Assembly (NCBI GenBank): GCA_041493035.1
Contig: JBGPYB010000219.1
Span: 1 to 6,140, forward strand
Source of the DNA: JBGPYB01 sp041493035
GTDB lineage: Bacteria; Acidobacteriota; Vicinamibacteria; Fen-336
Direction of reading: 5' to 3'
Length of the DNA: 6,140 nucleotides
Part shown: piece after piece, positions 1 to 6,139 of the stretch
Position numbering within the stretch: position 1 is the first letter of the stretch
Layout of the letters: every line of letters starts with the position of its first letter
Position numbers and translations under genes: made by a program
The notes under the pieces: generated by a model
Database searches by the model: none
What the model saw: the letters and a program-made list of their open reading frames with translations, nothing else
Told to the model about the DNA's origin: nothing

Positions 1-1290
1 CGAAGCGTTGTCCTTGGTCTCGAGGGCAATGCGCGCGGCCAGCTCGCGGCCACGGCGCACCTCGAAGGGAATCGATCTTGCGGCGGTGACGGCCTTGTCG
101 TACTCGCCGGCCTTCGTCTTGGCCCCGGGAACGTCGTGCCTGGCCAGAGCCACGCGCCCTTCCTCATATAGGAAGGTCCGTCGGGCCGCCTCCTTCACTT
201 CCGCCGGAACGTCGGCCTTGCCGATGAGGTCCACGGTCTCGCGGAACTTCGCGATCGCCTTGTCGGCGTCCCCCGCCTCGAGAAGGATGTTCCCCGCCAG
301 GTTCGCGTCTCCGGCGAGCGCCGTCATGTCGCCGTCGGCCTTCGCGAGGGCCGACATCCGGTCGATCTCCGCCAACGCCTTGTCGGTGGCCCCTTCGTGG
401 ACGTAGGACAGAGCCGACCAGAACATGGCCTGGCGCCGCTCGCCGTTGTTGCGGGCGACCGCCGTGAGATCGGCGTAGCTCTTTCGCGCGGCCGCACCGT
501 TCCCCATGAAGACGTTGTCGTTGCCGATGCCGATATAGGAAGCGATGAAGTTCCGGTCGAAGGAGAGCGCCTTCTGGTAGCTCTTGATCGACTCGTCGAA
601 GCGCCCCATCTTCATGAGCAGCTCGGCGTAGGAGTCGTACGGGTTCGGATCCGCCGGAATCAGCTCGATGTACTTCTTGAAGGCCTGCTCGGCCTCGGCG
701 AACTTGCCGAGGGAACGGTACGAGTAGCCGAGCTGGTTGTAGGGCTGCGAGAAAGCTGGATTGGCCGCCGCGGCCTTGTTGTACTCGACGACCGCCGCCG
801 CGAAGTCTTGCTGGCCGAAGTAGTAGTTGCCCATCAGCATGAGAGCGCGCTCGTCCTTCGGAAAAGCCTGAACGAGCTTCGCATAGAGGGCCTTCTGGCC
901 CGCCACGTCCCCCTTCACGCCCGCGTCCAGACCCAGGATCATGAGGCGCTCCCCCTCCGAGGCTTTGGGGGCCAGCGCCACCGCCTTCTTCAGGGCGTCG
1001 AAGAAAGCCTTGTTCGTGGGCGCCGTGTTGGCGAGATCAAAGTGCGCCCTGGCGAAGCCCGGATCCTTGGCCACGGCCTCTTCGTAGAGCTTGTGGCCAT
1101 CGGTCGCGCGCAGCTTGTCGGCCAGGTCGCGTCCCTTGAGGTAGAGCTGGCGCGCCTCCTCGGACTTCGTGGTGATCGGGATCTTCCCCGATGCGTCGTT
1201 CACATCGGGTCCTCCCAGGACAACCGTGCACAAGGCGAGCGCCACCACGGGCGACACGGCTACACCGCGACGAAGTCCAAGATTCTGCAC
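1..1290 (-). CDS. Exported TPR-repeat protein (C-terminus beyond window)
   Basis: The reading frame is open for 430 codons from a GTG at 1290 down to base 1 with no stop, so the gene is partial at its C-terminus. An N-terminal basic stretch (LGLRR) followed by a hydrophobic run at about residues 13-29 (VSPVVALALCTVVLGG) looks like a signal peptide, so the protein is probably exported. Residues about 147-252 hold at least three consecutive TPR units with the usual W/Y-L-G-Y...A...Y-A pattern, for example QPYNQLGYSYRSLGKFAEAE and SYAELLMKMGRFDESIKSYQ. Further degenerate helical repeats follow to the edge (LAGNILLEAGDADKAIAKFR). TPR arrays are protein-interaction scaffolds; no catalytic domain is visible and no partner can be named. 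The GTG start is preferred over an in-frame ATG at 1302 because GGAGGT at 1300-1295 lies just before it, whereas the ATG has no clear ribosome binding site. It is divergent from the lipoprotein-like ORF at 1473. The TPR assignment is secure; the role is unknown. Confidence 0.88.
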   Translation of the reverse strand, partial: MQNLGLRRGVAVSPVVALALCTVVLGGPDVNDASGKIPITTKSEEARQLYLKGRDLADKLRATDGHKLYEEAVAKDPGFARAHFDLANTAPTNKAFFDALKKAVALAPKASEGERLMILGLDAGVKGDVAGQKALYAKLVQAFPKDERALMLMGNYYFGQQDFAAAVVEYNKAAAANPAFSQPYNQLGYSYRSLGKFAEAEQAFKKYIELIPADPNPYDSYAELLMKMGRFDESIKSYQKALSFDRNFIASYIGIGNDNVFMGNGAAARKSYADLTAVARNNGERRQAMFWSALSYVHEGATDKALAEIDRMSALAKADGDMTALAGDANLAGNILLEAGDADKAIAKFRETVDLIGKADVPAEVKEAARRTFLYEEGRVALARHDVPGAKTKAGEYDKAVTAARSIPFEVRRGRELAARIALETKDNAS

Positions 1291-1294
1291 ACCC

Positions 1295-1300
1295 ACCTCC
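1295..1300 (-). promoter_or_regulatory. Shine-Dalgarno deciding the GTG start of the TPR gene
   Basis: The minus strand reads GGAGGT at 1300-1295, then four bases, then GTG at 1290. It lies inside the slightly longer frame that begins with ATG at 1302, so it argues for the GTG as the real start. The spacing is on the short side. Confidence 0.5.
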
Positions 1301-1472
1301 ATGACTCTCGCAACGCTACCGCGGTCTCGGGGATCGGGGCCAGTGGTGTGGGGCGAATCCGCCTTGCGGCGGTACGAGCGGGCGTTTTCCGGGGTGGGCG
1401 GGACGCCGGAGCATGGTAGGGTTGAGGCCGTATGCGCTCAGTCGCGCACCGCTCCCCCTGAGAGGCAACGCT

Positions 1473-1721
1473 ATGTACAAGCCCAGGACGACGGCGCGCT
1501 CAGCCGTGGCCGCTCAGGTGATCGTGGGTGGAGCCCTTTGGATCGCCCTCGTGGCGTCCTCCGTCGGTTGCGCCGTCTCCATGCGAACTCCCAAGCCCGA
1601 CGCCCAGCGCGGGGCGAAGTTGGCGGTGAGCCTCAACCAGCTCCGGCTCAAGATGCGTTCGCTCGTGGGGCCCTTGTGCGGCGAGATCGAGCGGACGGCG
1701 GACCAGATCGTGCTTCCGTAA
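1473..1721 (+). CDS. Short lipoprotein-like ORF, probable N-terminal fragment of a broken gene
   Basis: This ORF encodes 82 residues. The start at ATG 1473 is chosen over the upstream in-frame ATG at 1413 because GAGAGG at 1460-1465 sits seven bases before it, and because the protein then begins with a normal signal peptide. That signal is a basic N-terminus (MYKPRTTAR) and a hydrophobic core at residues 11-30, ending at SVGC with Cys33. This is a lipobox-like motif with an uncommon Ser at -3, so lipidation is plausible but not certain. The mature part is only about 50 residues (LNQLRLKMRSLVGPLCGEIE) and ends abruptly at DQIVLP and TAA. From memory of unnamed lipoproteins with a similar VGPLCGEIE segment, the family is several times longer and continues into a coiled-coil, membrane-anchored C-terminus like the one at 1767-2393. 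I therefore read this as the 5' piece of a disrupted gene. A genuine small lipoprotein remains possible. Confidence 0.55.
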   Translation: MYKPRTTARSAVAAQVIVGGALWIALVASSVGCAVSMRTPKPDAQRGAKLAVSLNQLRLKMRSLVGPLCGEIERTADQIVLP

Positions 1722-1796
1722 AGACCTGGGCCGCCGCTCACCCGATCCGATACGCGATCCCGGCCCGTGAGACGGCGCTCGGCCGGGTGCGGGCGG
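1712..1796 (+). pseudogene. Out-of-frame coding remnant joining the two ORFs of the broken gene
   Basis: Immediately after the DQIV codons of the upstream ORF, another frame (codons starting at 1712) reads a protein-like segment, ASVKTWAAAHPIRYAIPARE followed by TALGRV. The frame shared by the two flanking ORFs reads only arginine/proline-rich filler here (RPGPPLTRSDTRSRPVRRR). Near the G-rich stretch at 1790-1797 (gcgggcggga), dropping one G would carry this segment smoothly into ADIPESWSTGEVVVEI of the downstream ORF. I infer an internal deletion ending near 1712 plus a one-base insertion near 1796. The inference rests on how protein-like the frames look and on remembered relatives, not on an alignment. 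Confidence 0.5.
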
Positions 1797-2393
1797 GACA
1801 TCCCCGAGTCCTGGTCCACGGGTGAAGTGGTGGTGGAGATCACGAACTCCGTCGACGACCTCAACCGGAAGCTCGACGTCTACCGCGACCAGCTCTTCCG
1901 GCAGGTCCGATGGGAAGGGGAGCTGCTGGGTGGCGACCTGAGGCTGGCCGACCTGCCGCCCCTCGCCGAGCGCGCCGTGCAGTCCGTGGAGAGGGCGACG
2001 GCGACCCTCGACAGGCTCGCGCCGGGATTCGAACGGGCAGTGGCCGTCGCCGAGAGCACCCCTGCCGTCGTCGCCTCAGAGCGGAAGGCCGCCATCGACG
2101 AGCTCAGCAGAGAACTGACGCGGACGATCCAGTTCCTCCAGGAGGAACGCATCGCCGCTCTTCAGCAGGTGACCGCGGAGCGGATCGCCGCCGTCAACGG
2201 GATGAGCCAAACCGTGTCCGAGGAGCGAGAGGCGTTCGACCGGGACATGGAGCGCATCGGCCTCGGGCTGGTGGATCACGCCATGTGGCGCCTCGCTCAG
2301 ATCGTCGCCGCGATTCTGGTCCTTCTCGGCGGGTGGACCGTGGCGACCCTCGTCCTCGTCCGGAAGCTCTTCTTCACGCCTCCCAAGGCCTGA
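1767..2393 (+). CDS. Coiled-coil protein with C-terminal membrane anchor, probable 3' part of a broken gene
   Basis: The frame is open up to TGA at 2391-2393; the first start codon is GTG at 1767 (208 residues). GTG codons at 1827, 1830 and 1833 are alternative starts, and none has a good ribosome binding site. Residues 1-10 (MRRRSAGCGR) look like out-of-frame sequence; convincing protein begins at about DIPESWSTGE. Residues 104-165 are rich in charged heptad-like helix (ERKAAIDELSRELTRTIQFL, QEERIAALQQVTAERIAAV), consistent with a coiled coil. Residues 174-198 form one hydrophobic transmembrane segment, followed by RKLFFTPPKA, so the protein is probably anchored by its C-terminus. The lack of a proper start, the remnant just upstream and the preceding lipoprotein-signal ORF suggest it was once the C-terminal two-thirds of a single envelope protein. 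The function is not known. Its stop codon lies 1 bp from the stop of the convergent arabinofuranosidase gene. Confidence 0.6.
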   Translation: MRRRSAGCGRDIPESWSTGEVVVEITNSVDDLNRKLDVYRDQLFRQVRWEGELLGGDLRLADLPPLAERAVQSVERATATLDRLAPGFERAVAVAESTPAVVASERKAAIDELSRELTRTIQFLQEERIAALQQVTAERIAAVNGMSQTVSEEREAFDRDMERIGLGLVDHAMWRLAQIVAAILVLLGGWTVATLVLVRKLFFTPPKA

Positions 2394-2394
2394 C

Positions 2395-4038
2395 TCACGG
2401 CCCCACGGAGATGACGGTCACCGATTTAAGCTCGAGGGTGAGGCTCACCTTCCCGCCCTGAATCCTGGCCGCGACGGGCTTCGGCGCGACCGTCAGGGGT
2501 GCCTCGAATGTGTTGACGCTGTCGACCCGCGGCGCCGTCAGCGTCTCGCCCGCCGCCGATCGAACCGGGACGCCGGCCACGCTCGCCTCGATCTCGGCGG
2601 GCCGAATCGGGTCGAGATTCGTCAGGGCCAACCACAGCTTCCCGGCGGCGTCCTTGGCGGCGATCGCGTCCACGCGCGGCAGGCTGACGTCGCCGTGTGT
2701 GTAGGTGCCGGCGTCGAAGGTCACCGGCACGAAGGTGGCGTTCTGGAACGGCACGTACATCTTGAAGATGTGGTAGGTCGGCGTGAGGACCATCTTCTCC
2801 TTGTCCGTCAGGATCATCGCCTGGAGCACGTTGACCATCTGGGCGATGTTGGCCCCGCGCACGCGGTCGGCATGACGCACGAAGATGTTCAGGTTGAGCG
2901 CCGCCAGGACGGCATCGCGCAGGCTGTTCTGCTGGACGAGGAAGCCCGGGTCGCTGCCGGGCAACGGCGCATACCATGCCCCCCACTCGTCGACGAACAG
3001 CGCGATCTTCTTCTGCGGGTCGTACTTGTCCATGATCGCCGAGTGTGTCGCGATGAGGCGGTCCATCTCGAGCGTGGACTTGAGGATCTGGCCGTACTCA
3101 GTCTCCTCGAACCCGGTGGACTTGTATGACGGGGGCCACTTCACCACGGTGTAGTTGTGCATCGAGACGCCGTCCATGTCCCAGCTCCACGAGCGGCCCT
3201 GCCACGCCTTCATGACGGCCTCGGTCCACTCCGTCCAGCGCGGTCCGTCGCCGCCGGGGCCCACGGCGATCTTCAGCATCTTGTGCGGGTCCTGCTGTTG
3301 CGCCGGGTTGAAGTTCCTGGCGAAGCGGCTGTAGGCCTTGAGCTGGCTCAGGTACTCTTCCGGCGTCATGTTGCCGCCGCAGTCCCAGCTCTCGTTGCCG
3401 ATGCCGAGGTAAGGGACCTCCCAGGGAGCCGCGTGTCCGTTGGCGGCGCGTTCCTGGGCCAGTGTCGTCGGCTGCGCGGCCGTCATGTACTCGAGCCACT
3501 CCGCCGCCTCCTGCCGAGTCCCCGAGCCGAGGTTGACGGAGACGTACGCCTGGCTGCCGATCTGATCGATGAAGTCCATGAACTCGTGGGTGCCGAAGGT
3601 GTTCGGTTCGGTCACGCCGCCCCAGTTGGGGTTGAGGGTTACGGGTCTCTGGGGACCGATGCCCTTGCGCCAGTGGTATTCGTCGGCGAAGCACCCGCCG
3701 GGCCAGCGGACATTGGGAACCTTCAGCGCCTTGAGGGCGGCGACGACGTCGTTGCGGATGCCGCGGGTGTTGGGGACCTTTGAATCGGGACCGACCCAGA
3801 CGCCCTCGTAGACCCCTTGGCCGAGGTGCTCCGCGAACTGGCCGAAGAGGTTGTGGTCGATCTTCGCACCGGATTTCGACGCGTCGAGCGACAGCTCGAG
3901 CTTGTCCGCGGCCACGGCCGGAGCCGTCAGGGGGGCGATCGCCAGGGTCCACGCGACGATCGACGCACCCATCACGATGGAGGCGCGCCGGCGGCGCCGG
4001 GCCGTGAATGCTGATCTATACGAAGGCGTAAGGGTCAT
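2395..4038 (-). CDS. Secreted GH51 alpha-L-arabinofuranosidase
   Basis: This 547-residue glycoside hydrolase family 51 enzyme is expected to remove terminal alpha-L-arabinofuranosyl units from arabinan, arabinoxylan or their oligosaccharides by a retaining double-displacement mechanism. A basic N-terminus (RRRRR at 14-18) and hydrophobic run (21-40) end in APAVAA, so signal peptidase cleavage near residue 44 and export are likely. The (beta/alpha)8 barrel spans about 60-440. It contains the family motifs LFGQFAEHLG (64-73), VRWPGGCFADEYHW (110-123), GIGNES with acid/base Glu216, VSMHNY (291-296) and FVDEWG with nucleophile Glu351. A C-terminal beta-sandwich follows (about 450-547). The length is normal for a single-domain GH51, and no carbohydrate-binding module is present. 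The PGGCF variant with Cys116 replaces the PGGN seen in the well-known cytoplasmic Geobacillus type; I believe it is common in one GH51 branch. ATG 4038 has AGGAGG seven bases upstream. An insertion sequence begins 53 bp before this start and probably replaces its promoter region. The family call is firm; the exact substrate is open. Confidence 0.95.
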   Translation of the reverse strand: MTLTPSYRSAFTARRRRRASIVMGASIVAWTLAIAPLTAPAVAADKLELSLDASKSGAKIDHNLFGQFAEHLGQGVYEGVWVGPDSKVPNTRGIRNDVVAALKALKVPNVRWPGGCFADEYHWRKGIGPQRPVTLNPNWGGVTEPNTFGTHEFMDFIDQIGSQAYVSVNLGSGTRQEAAEWLEYMTAAQPTTLAQERAANGHAAPWEVPYLGIGNESWDCGGNMTPEEYLSQLKAYSRFARNFNPAQQQDPHKMLKIAVGPGGDGPRWTEWTEAVMKAWQGRSWSWDMDGVSMHNYTVVKWPPSYKSTGFEETEYGQILKSTLEMDRLIATHSAIMDKYDPQKKIALFVDEWGAWYAPLPGSDPGFLVQQNSLRDAVLAALNLNIFVRHADRVRGANIAQMVNVLQAMILTDKEKMVLTPTYHIFKMYVPFQNATFVPVTFDAGTYTHGDVSLPRVDAIAAKDAAGKLWLALTNLDPIRPAEIEASVAGVPVRSAAGETLTAPRVDSVNTFEAPLTVAPKPVAARIQGGKVSLTLELKSVTVISVGP

Positions 4039-4045
4039 CGCTCTT

Positions 4046-4051
4046 CCTCCT
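4046..4051 (-). promoter_or_regulatory. Consensus Shine-Dalgarno of the GH51 gene
   Basis: The minus strand reads AGGAGG at 4051-4046, seven bases before ATG 4038. It is a textbook ribosome binding site that fixes the start codon. It lies in the 53 bp of resident DNA left between the gene and the insertion sequence, so translation initiation should survive the insertion even if transcription does not. Confidence 0.85.
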
Positions 4052-4091
4052 GAAGGGTACGCGTCCTGTCCCGGCCGTCGCGCCGGAATCT

Positions 4092-4109
4092 CTAGCGTGA
4101 GTTTACCGA
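4092..4109 (+). repeat. Left terminal inverted repeat of the IS
   Basis: This 18-bp repeat is paired with 6122-6139 on the opposite strand, with a single mismatch at the fourteenth base (A here, C on the right). The match stops at 4091, where the outer bases differ (T against G), so this is taken as the element's tip. A weaker subterminal similarity follows: TGTTTAGTCCCCA at 4116-4128 resembles TGTTCTCCCCA read inward from 6110. It may extend the transposase binding region. Confidence 0.88.
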
Positions 4110-4158
4110 AGAGGCTGTTTAGTCCCCATTCAATGAGGCTGGTCTAATTCGCTCCCAT

Positions 4159-4183
4159 CCGCTCCCAGAGCGGGCGGGAGCGG
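4159..4183. repeat. Perfect 8-bp inverted repeat (hairpin) in the IS leader
   Basis: CCGCTCCC at 4159-4166 pairs exactly with GGGAGCGG at 4176-4183 across a nine-base loop, giving a GC-rich stem 68 bp inside the left end. A second copy of CGCTCCCA lies 10 bp upstream (4150-4157 and 4160-4167), so the right arm could pair with either copy. There is no T-run after it, so it is not a standard intrinsic terminator. Being upstream of the likely transposase promoter, it could fold in transcripts that enter from outside the element and limit their use. Such structures are known in other IS elements; here the role is inference. Confidence 0.6.
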
Positions 4184-4290
4184 TGTGGGTCTTCCGTTTG
4201 AGAGCGTATATATAAACAGTCTTTAGCGCAGACTTTCCCGTAGCCTCTCGGATTGGCCTCGATTATGCCTATATATTGAGTGGATTCCTG

Positions 4291-4320
4291 TTGCCAACGC
4301 CATCCCTGGTGGTGTATATA
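4291..4320 (+). promoter_or_regulatory. Candidate transposase promoter giving a near-leaderless transcript
   Basis: TTGCCA at 4291-4296 and TATATA at 4315-4320 are separated by 18 bp, a sigma70-like arrangement. A start six to eight bases after the -10 element would fall at about 4326-4328, on the ATG at 4327. That agrees with the absence of a Shine-Dalgarno sequence before the ATG. Two more TATATA tracts, at 4207-4214 and 4270-4275, have no good -35 partner. The AT-rich leader contrasts with the GC-rich surroundings. Confidence 0.4.
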
Positions 4321-4326
4321 CTAGCC

Positions 4327-6048
4327 ATGGCCAGCCTGCAGCGCTTCCAGGTCCGGGGACACTCCTACTGGCGCATCGTCGAGTCTTTGCGGGTCAACGG
4401 AAAGCCCAGCATCCGGGTCGTCGCCTACTTGGGCAAGGCCGATAGCCTCCTGGCCAGGCTCCGCGCCCTCGAGACCCTTGAGATCCGCTCCCTTTCCCAC
4501 GGTGCTGTCTCGGCCCTCGCCGCCCTGGCGCAGGAGCTGGACATCGCTGGAACGATCGACCGGCACGTTATGGCCTCGGGGCGGCGCTCAAGGAAGCGTC
4601 TCCCCCGAGGCACCAAGCTCCCTCCTCGCCGCAACGATGGCCTCTCGGTGGGACAGTCCCTCCTCCTCGCCTCACTGGGTCGGGCCTGTCATGCGACTAG
4701 CAAGCGAGCCTTTGCCTCCTGGGCCAAGACCACCACCCTGGGAGATCTCTTCTCCGTGAATGTCGAGCTCCTCACGAGCCAGCACTTCTGGGATCAGATG
4801 GAGCAGCTTCCTGTCGAGACGATTGCTCCCATTGAGCGGGAGGTCGTAGGCCGGGTCTTGGAGCGTTTTCAAATCCCCCTCGAGACCCTTCTCTATGACG
4901 CGACGAACTTCTTCACCTTCATCGCCTCGACCAATGCGAGTGCCGAACTCCCCGCCCGGGGTCACAACAAGCAGAAGCGCCACGACCTCCGTCAGGTCGG
5001 CGTCGCTCTCCTTTGTACACGTCGTGACGGAGTCCCCCTCTGGCACGAGGTCTACGGAGGGCAGGTGCCAGACGCCAAGTCCTTCCCCGAGGCCCTGACG
5101 GGCTTTAGAGAGCGTCTCGTCCAGATGGGACAAAACCTCAAGTCCCTGACCCTCGTCTACGACAAGGGAAACGTCTCCCGAGCCAACCAGGGCCTCGTCG
5201 ATACCTCGAGCATCCACTACGTGGCCTCTCTCTCAGCTTCGAGCCAGAGGGCCCTCGTGGTCGAGGCGAATCCCAAGATGCAAAAGGTCTTACTCGGTGA
5301 CGGCGAAGAGGTCCTCGCCTATAGGACAAGACGTGCCATCTGGGGCGCGGAGCGAACCGTCGTCGTCCTGCTCTCCGAACGGCTGCGGGAAGGCCAGAAG
5401 AGAGGAATCCTCCAACACCTCGCCTCCGCCGAACGCTGGCTCGCCCGGCTCGACCAAACCCTCAAGGGAGGCAAGCAAAGGCGTAGCAGAGCCCGGATCC
5501 AGCACGACATCGAAGCCCGCCTCAGAGGTCGTCAGCATCTCCGGAAGATCCTGAAGGTCGATCTCCGAAAGAATGCAAAGGGGGGCCTCGCCCTCTCCTA
5601 CACCTTCGACCAGGCCGCCCTTCAAGATCTCGATCGCGACTCCCTCGGACGCATCGTCCTCATCTCCGACCGCGACGACTGGTCAACCGCCGAAATCATC
5701 CGCGCTTACCGGGGTCAAGCGGATGTCGAAGCCGTCTTCGCACACCTCAAGGACCCCCTCCACATCGCGATACGTCCCCAATTCCACTGGACCGATCAGA
5801 AACTCCACGTCCACGTCCTCACCTGTATCCTCGGATATCTCCTCGCCCGGCTTCTCCATCTCCGCGCCAGAAAAACCATCGGATACCCACACGGCATGGA
5901 GCGGCTCCTCGAGGATCTCGAAGGCGTGCGACGCGCCACCGTCGTTCGTCCCCAAGGACAAAAGCAGCGGTTGCGACTTACGACTCAGCTCGAACACTGC
6001 CCGGAAGACCTCAAGCCCTTCCTCGAGAGCCTCGGTGTCAGCGCGTGA
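4327..6048 (+). CDS. IS1634-family DDE transposase
   Basis: This 573-residue enzyme cuts the element's ends and joins them to target DNA. The N-terminal MASLQRFQVRGHSYWRIVES and GKPSIRVVAYLGKAD segment is typical of this family, which is why ATG 4327 is chosen. The frame extends up to a TTG at 4276, but the added 17 residues (MSGFLLPTPSLVVYILA) look like translated promoter DNA. The DDE catalytic core appears as Asp191 in LLYDATNFF, Asp279 in LTLVYDKGN and Glu468 in YRGQADVEAVFAHLK, with Tyr461 and Lys475 at the spacing of the IS4-type Y...E(6)K signature. A large insertion between the second Asp and the Glu is normal for the IS4 superfamily. There is no frameshift or stop, so it is probably active. 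No terminator is obvious between its TGA and the right inverted repeat. Family confidence is high; the subgroup would need database comparison. Confidence 0.94.
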   Translation: MASLQRFQVRGHSYWRIVESLRVNGKPSIRVVAYLGKADSLLARLRALETLEIRSLSHGAVSALAALAQELDIAGTIDRHVMASGRRSRKRLPRGTKLPPRRNDGLSVGQSLLLASLGRACHATSKRAFASWAKTTTLGDLFSVNVELLTSQHFWDQMEQLPVETIAPIEREVVGRVLERFQIPLETLLYDATNFFTFIASTNASAELPARGHNKQKRHDLRQVGVALLCTRRDGVPLWHEVYGGQVPDAKSFPEALTGFRERLVQMGQNLKSLTLVYDKGNVSRANQGLVDTSSIHYVASLSASSQRALVVEANPKMQKVLLGDGEEVLAYRTRRAIWGAERTVVVLLSERLREGQKRGILQHLASAERWLARLDQTLKGGKQRRSRARIQHDIEARLRGRQHLRKILKVDLRKNAKGGLALSYTFDQAALQDLDRDSLGRIVLISDRDDWSTAEIIRAYRGQADVEAVFAHLKDPLHIAIRPQFHWTDQKLHVHVLTCILGYLLARLLHLRARKTIGYPHGMERLLEDLEGVRRATVVRPQGQKQRLRLTTQLEHCPEDLKPFLESLGVSA

Positions 6049-6073
6049 TCCGTTTGTACATACACACCCATCC

Positions 6074-6091
6074 CCTCAAATAACCTCAAAT
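6074..6091. repeat. Direct repeat near the right IS end
   Basis: CCTCAAAT occurs at 6074-6081 and again at 6084-6091, a 10-bp period in the AT-rich tail between the transposase stop and the right inverted repeat. Helical spacing could suit protein binding, but an 8-bp repeat in a short AT-rich tract may be chance. Confidence 0.35.
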
Positions 6092-6121
6092 CAATCACTT
6101 GGGGAGAACAACCCCCCTAGA

Positions 6122-6139
6122 TCGGGAAACTCACGCTAG
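6122..6139 (-). repeat. Right terminal inverted repeat of the IS
   Basis: Read on the minus strand from 6139, this gives CTAGCGTGAGTTTCCCGA, the partner of the left repeat. Just inside it is GGGG-N7-CCCC at 6101-6115, a short possible stem without a T-run, so it is not a convincing terminator. Confidence 0.88.

Larger units (their letters stand above)
4092..6139 (+). mobile_element. Complete IS1634-type insertion sequence (IS4 superfamily), 2,048 bp
   Basis: The element is bounded by terminal inverted repeats CTAGCGTGAGTTTaCCGA (left) and its complement (right), matching at 17 of 18 positions, and carries a single intact transposase gene of 573 codons reading left to right. The overall size and one-ORF layout fit the IS1634 family, which moves by DDE-transposase cut-and-paste. 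The left end is inserted in the leader of the GH51 gene. The right end is followed by only one base before the window stops, so the target-site duplication cannot be read. Both tips show CTAG, so it is unclear whether CTAG is part of the inverted repeat or a duplicated palindromic target with the true repeat beginning GCGTGAG. With both ends and the catalytic residues present, the element looks capable of transposition. Confidence 0.9.

Noticed and set aside
397..1419. A 340-residue plus-strand frame opposite the TPR gene
   Set aside because: Its translation is low-complexity, rich in Arg, Val, Gly and Leu, and it lies antisense to a frame with clear TPR repeats. It is a shadow of GC-rich coding DNA.
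1169..1825. A 218-residue plus-strand frame across the intergenic region
   Set aside because: Most of it is Arg/Pro-rich filler opposite the TPR start and through the divergent region. Only its last 30 or so residues look like protein, and these are reported as the remnant at 1712-1796.
3098..3952. Long frames on both strands overlapping the arabinofuranosidase gene
   Set aside because: They are out-of-frame or antisense readings of a gene with unmistakable GH51 motifs.
4100..4133. Outward promoter in the left IS end driving GH51 (TTGAAT and TAAACT on the minus strand)
   Set aside because: The 22-bp spacing is too long for a normal sigma70 promoter, and no other pair fits.
4276..4326. TTG at 4276 as the transposase start
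   Set aside because: The added residues translate the AT-rich promoter-like region and do not resemble the family's N-terminus, which begins at the ATG at 4327.
4672..5217. Minus-strand frames opposite the transposase
   Set aside because: They have no recognisable motifs and mirror a transposase whose catalytic residues read cleanly on the plus strand.
6101..6118. Terminator at the right end of the IS
   Set aside because: The GGGG/CCCC stem is only four pairs and is followed by TAGATC rather than a T-run.
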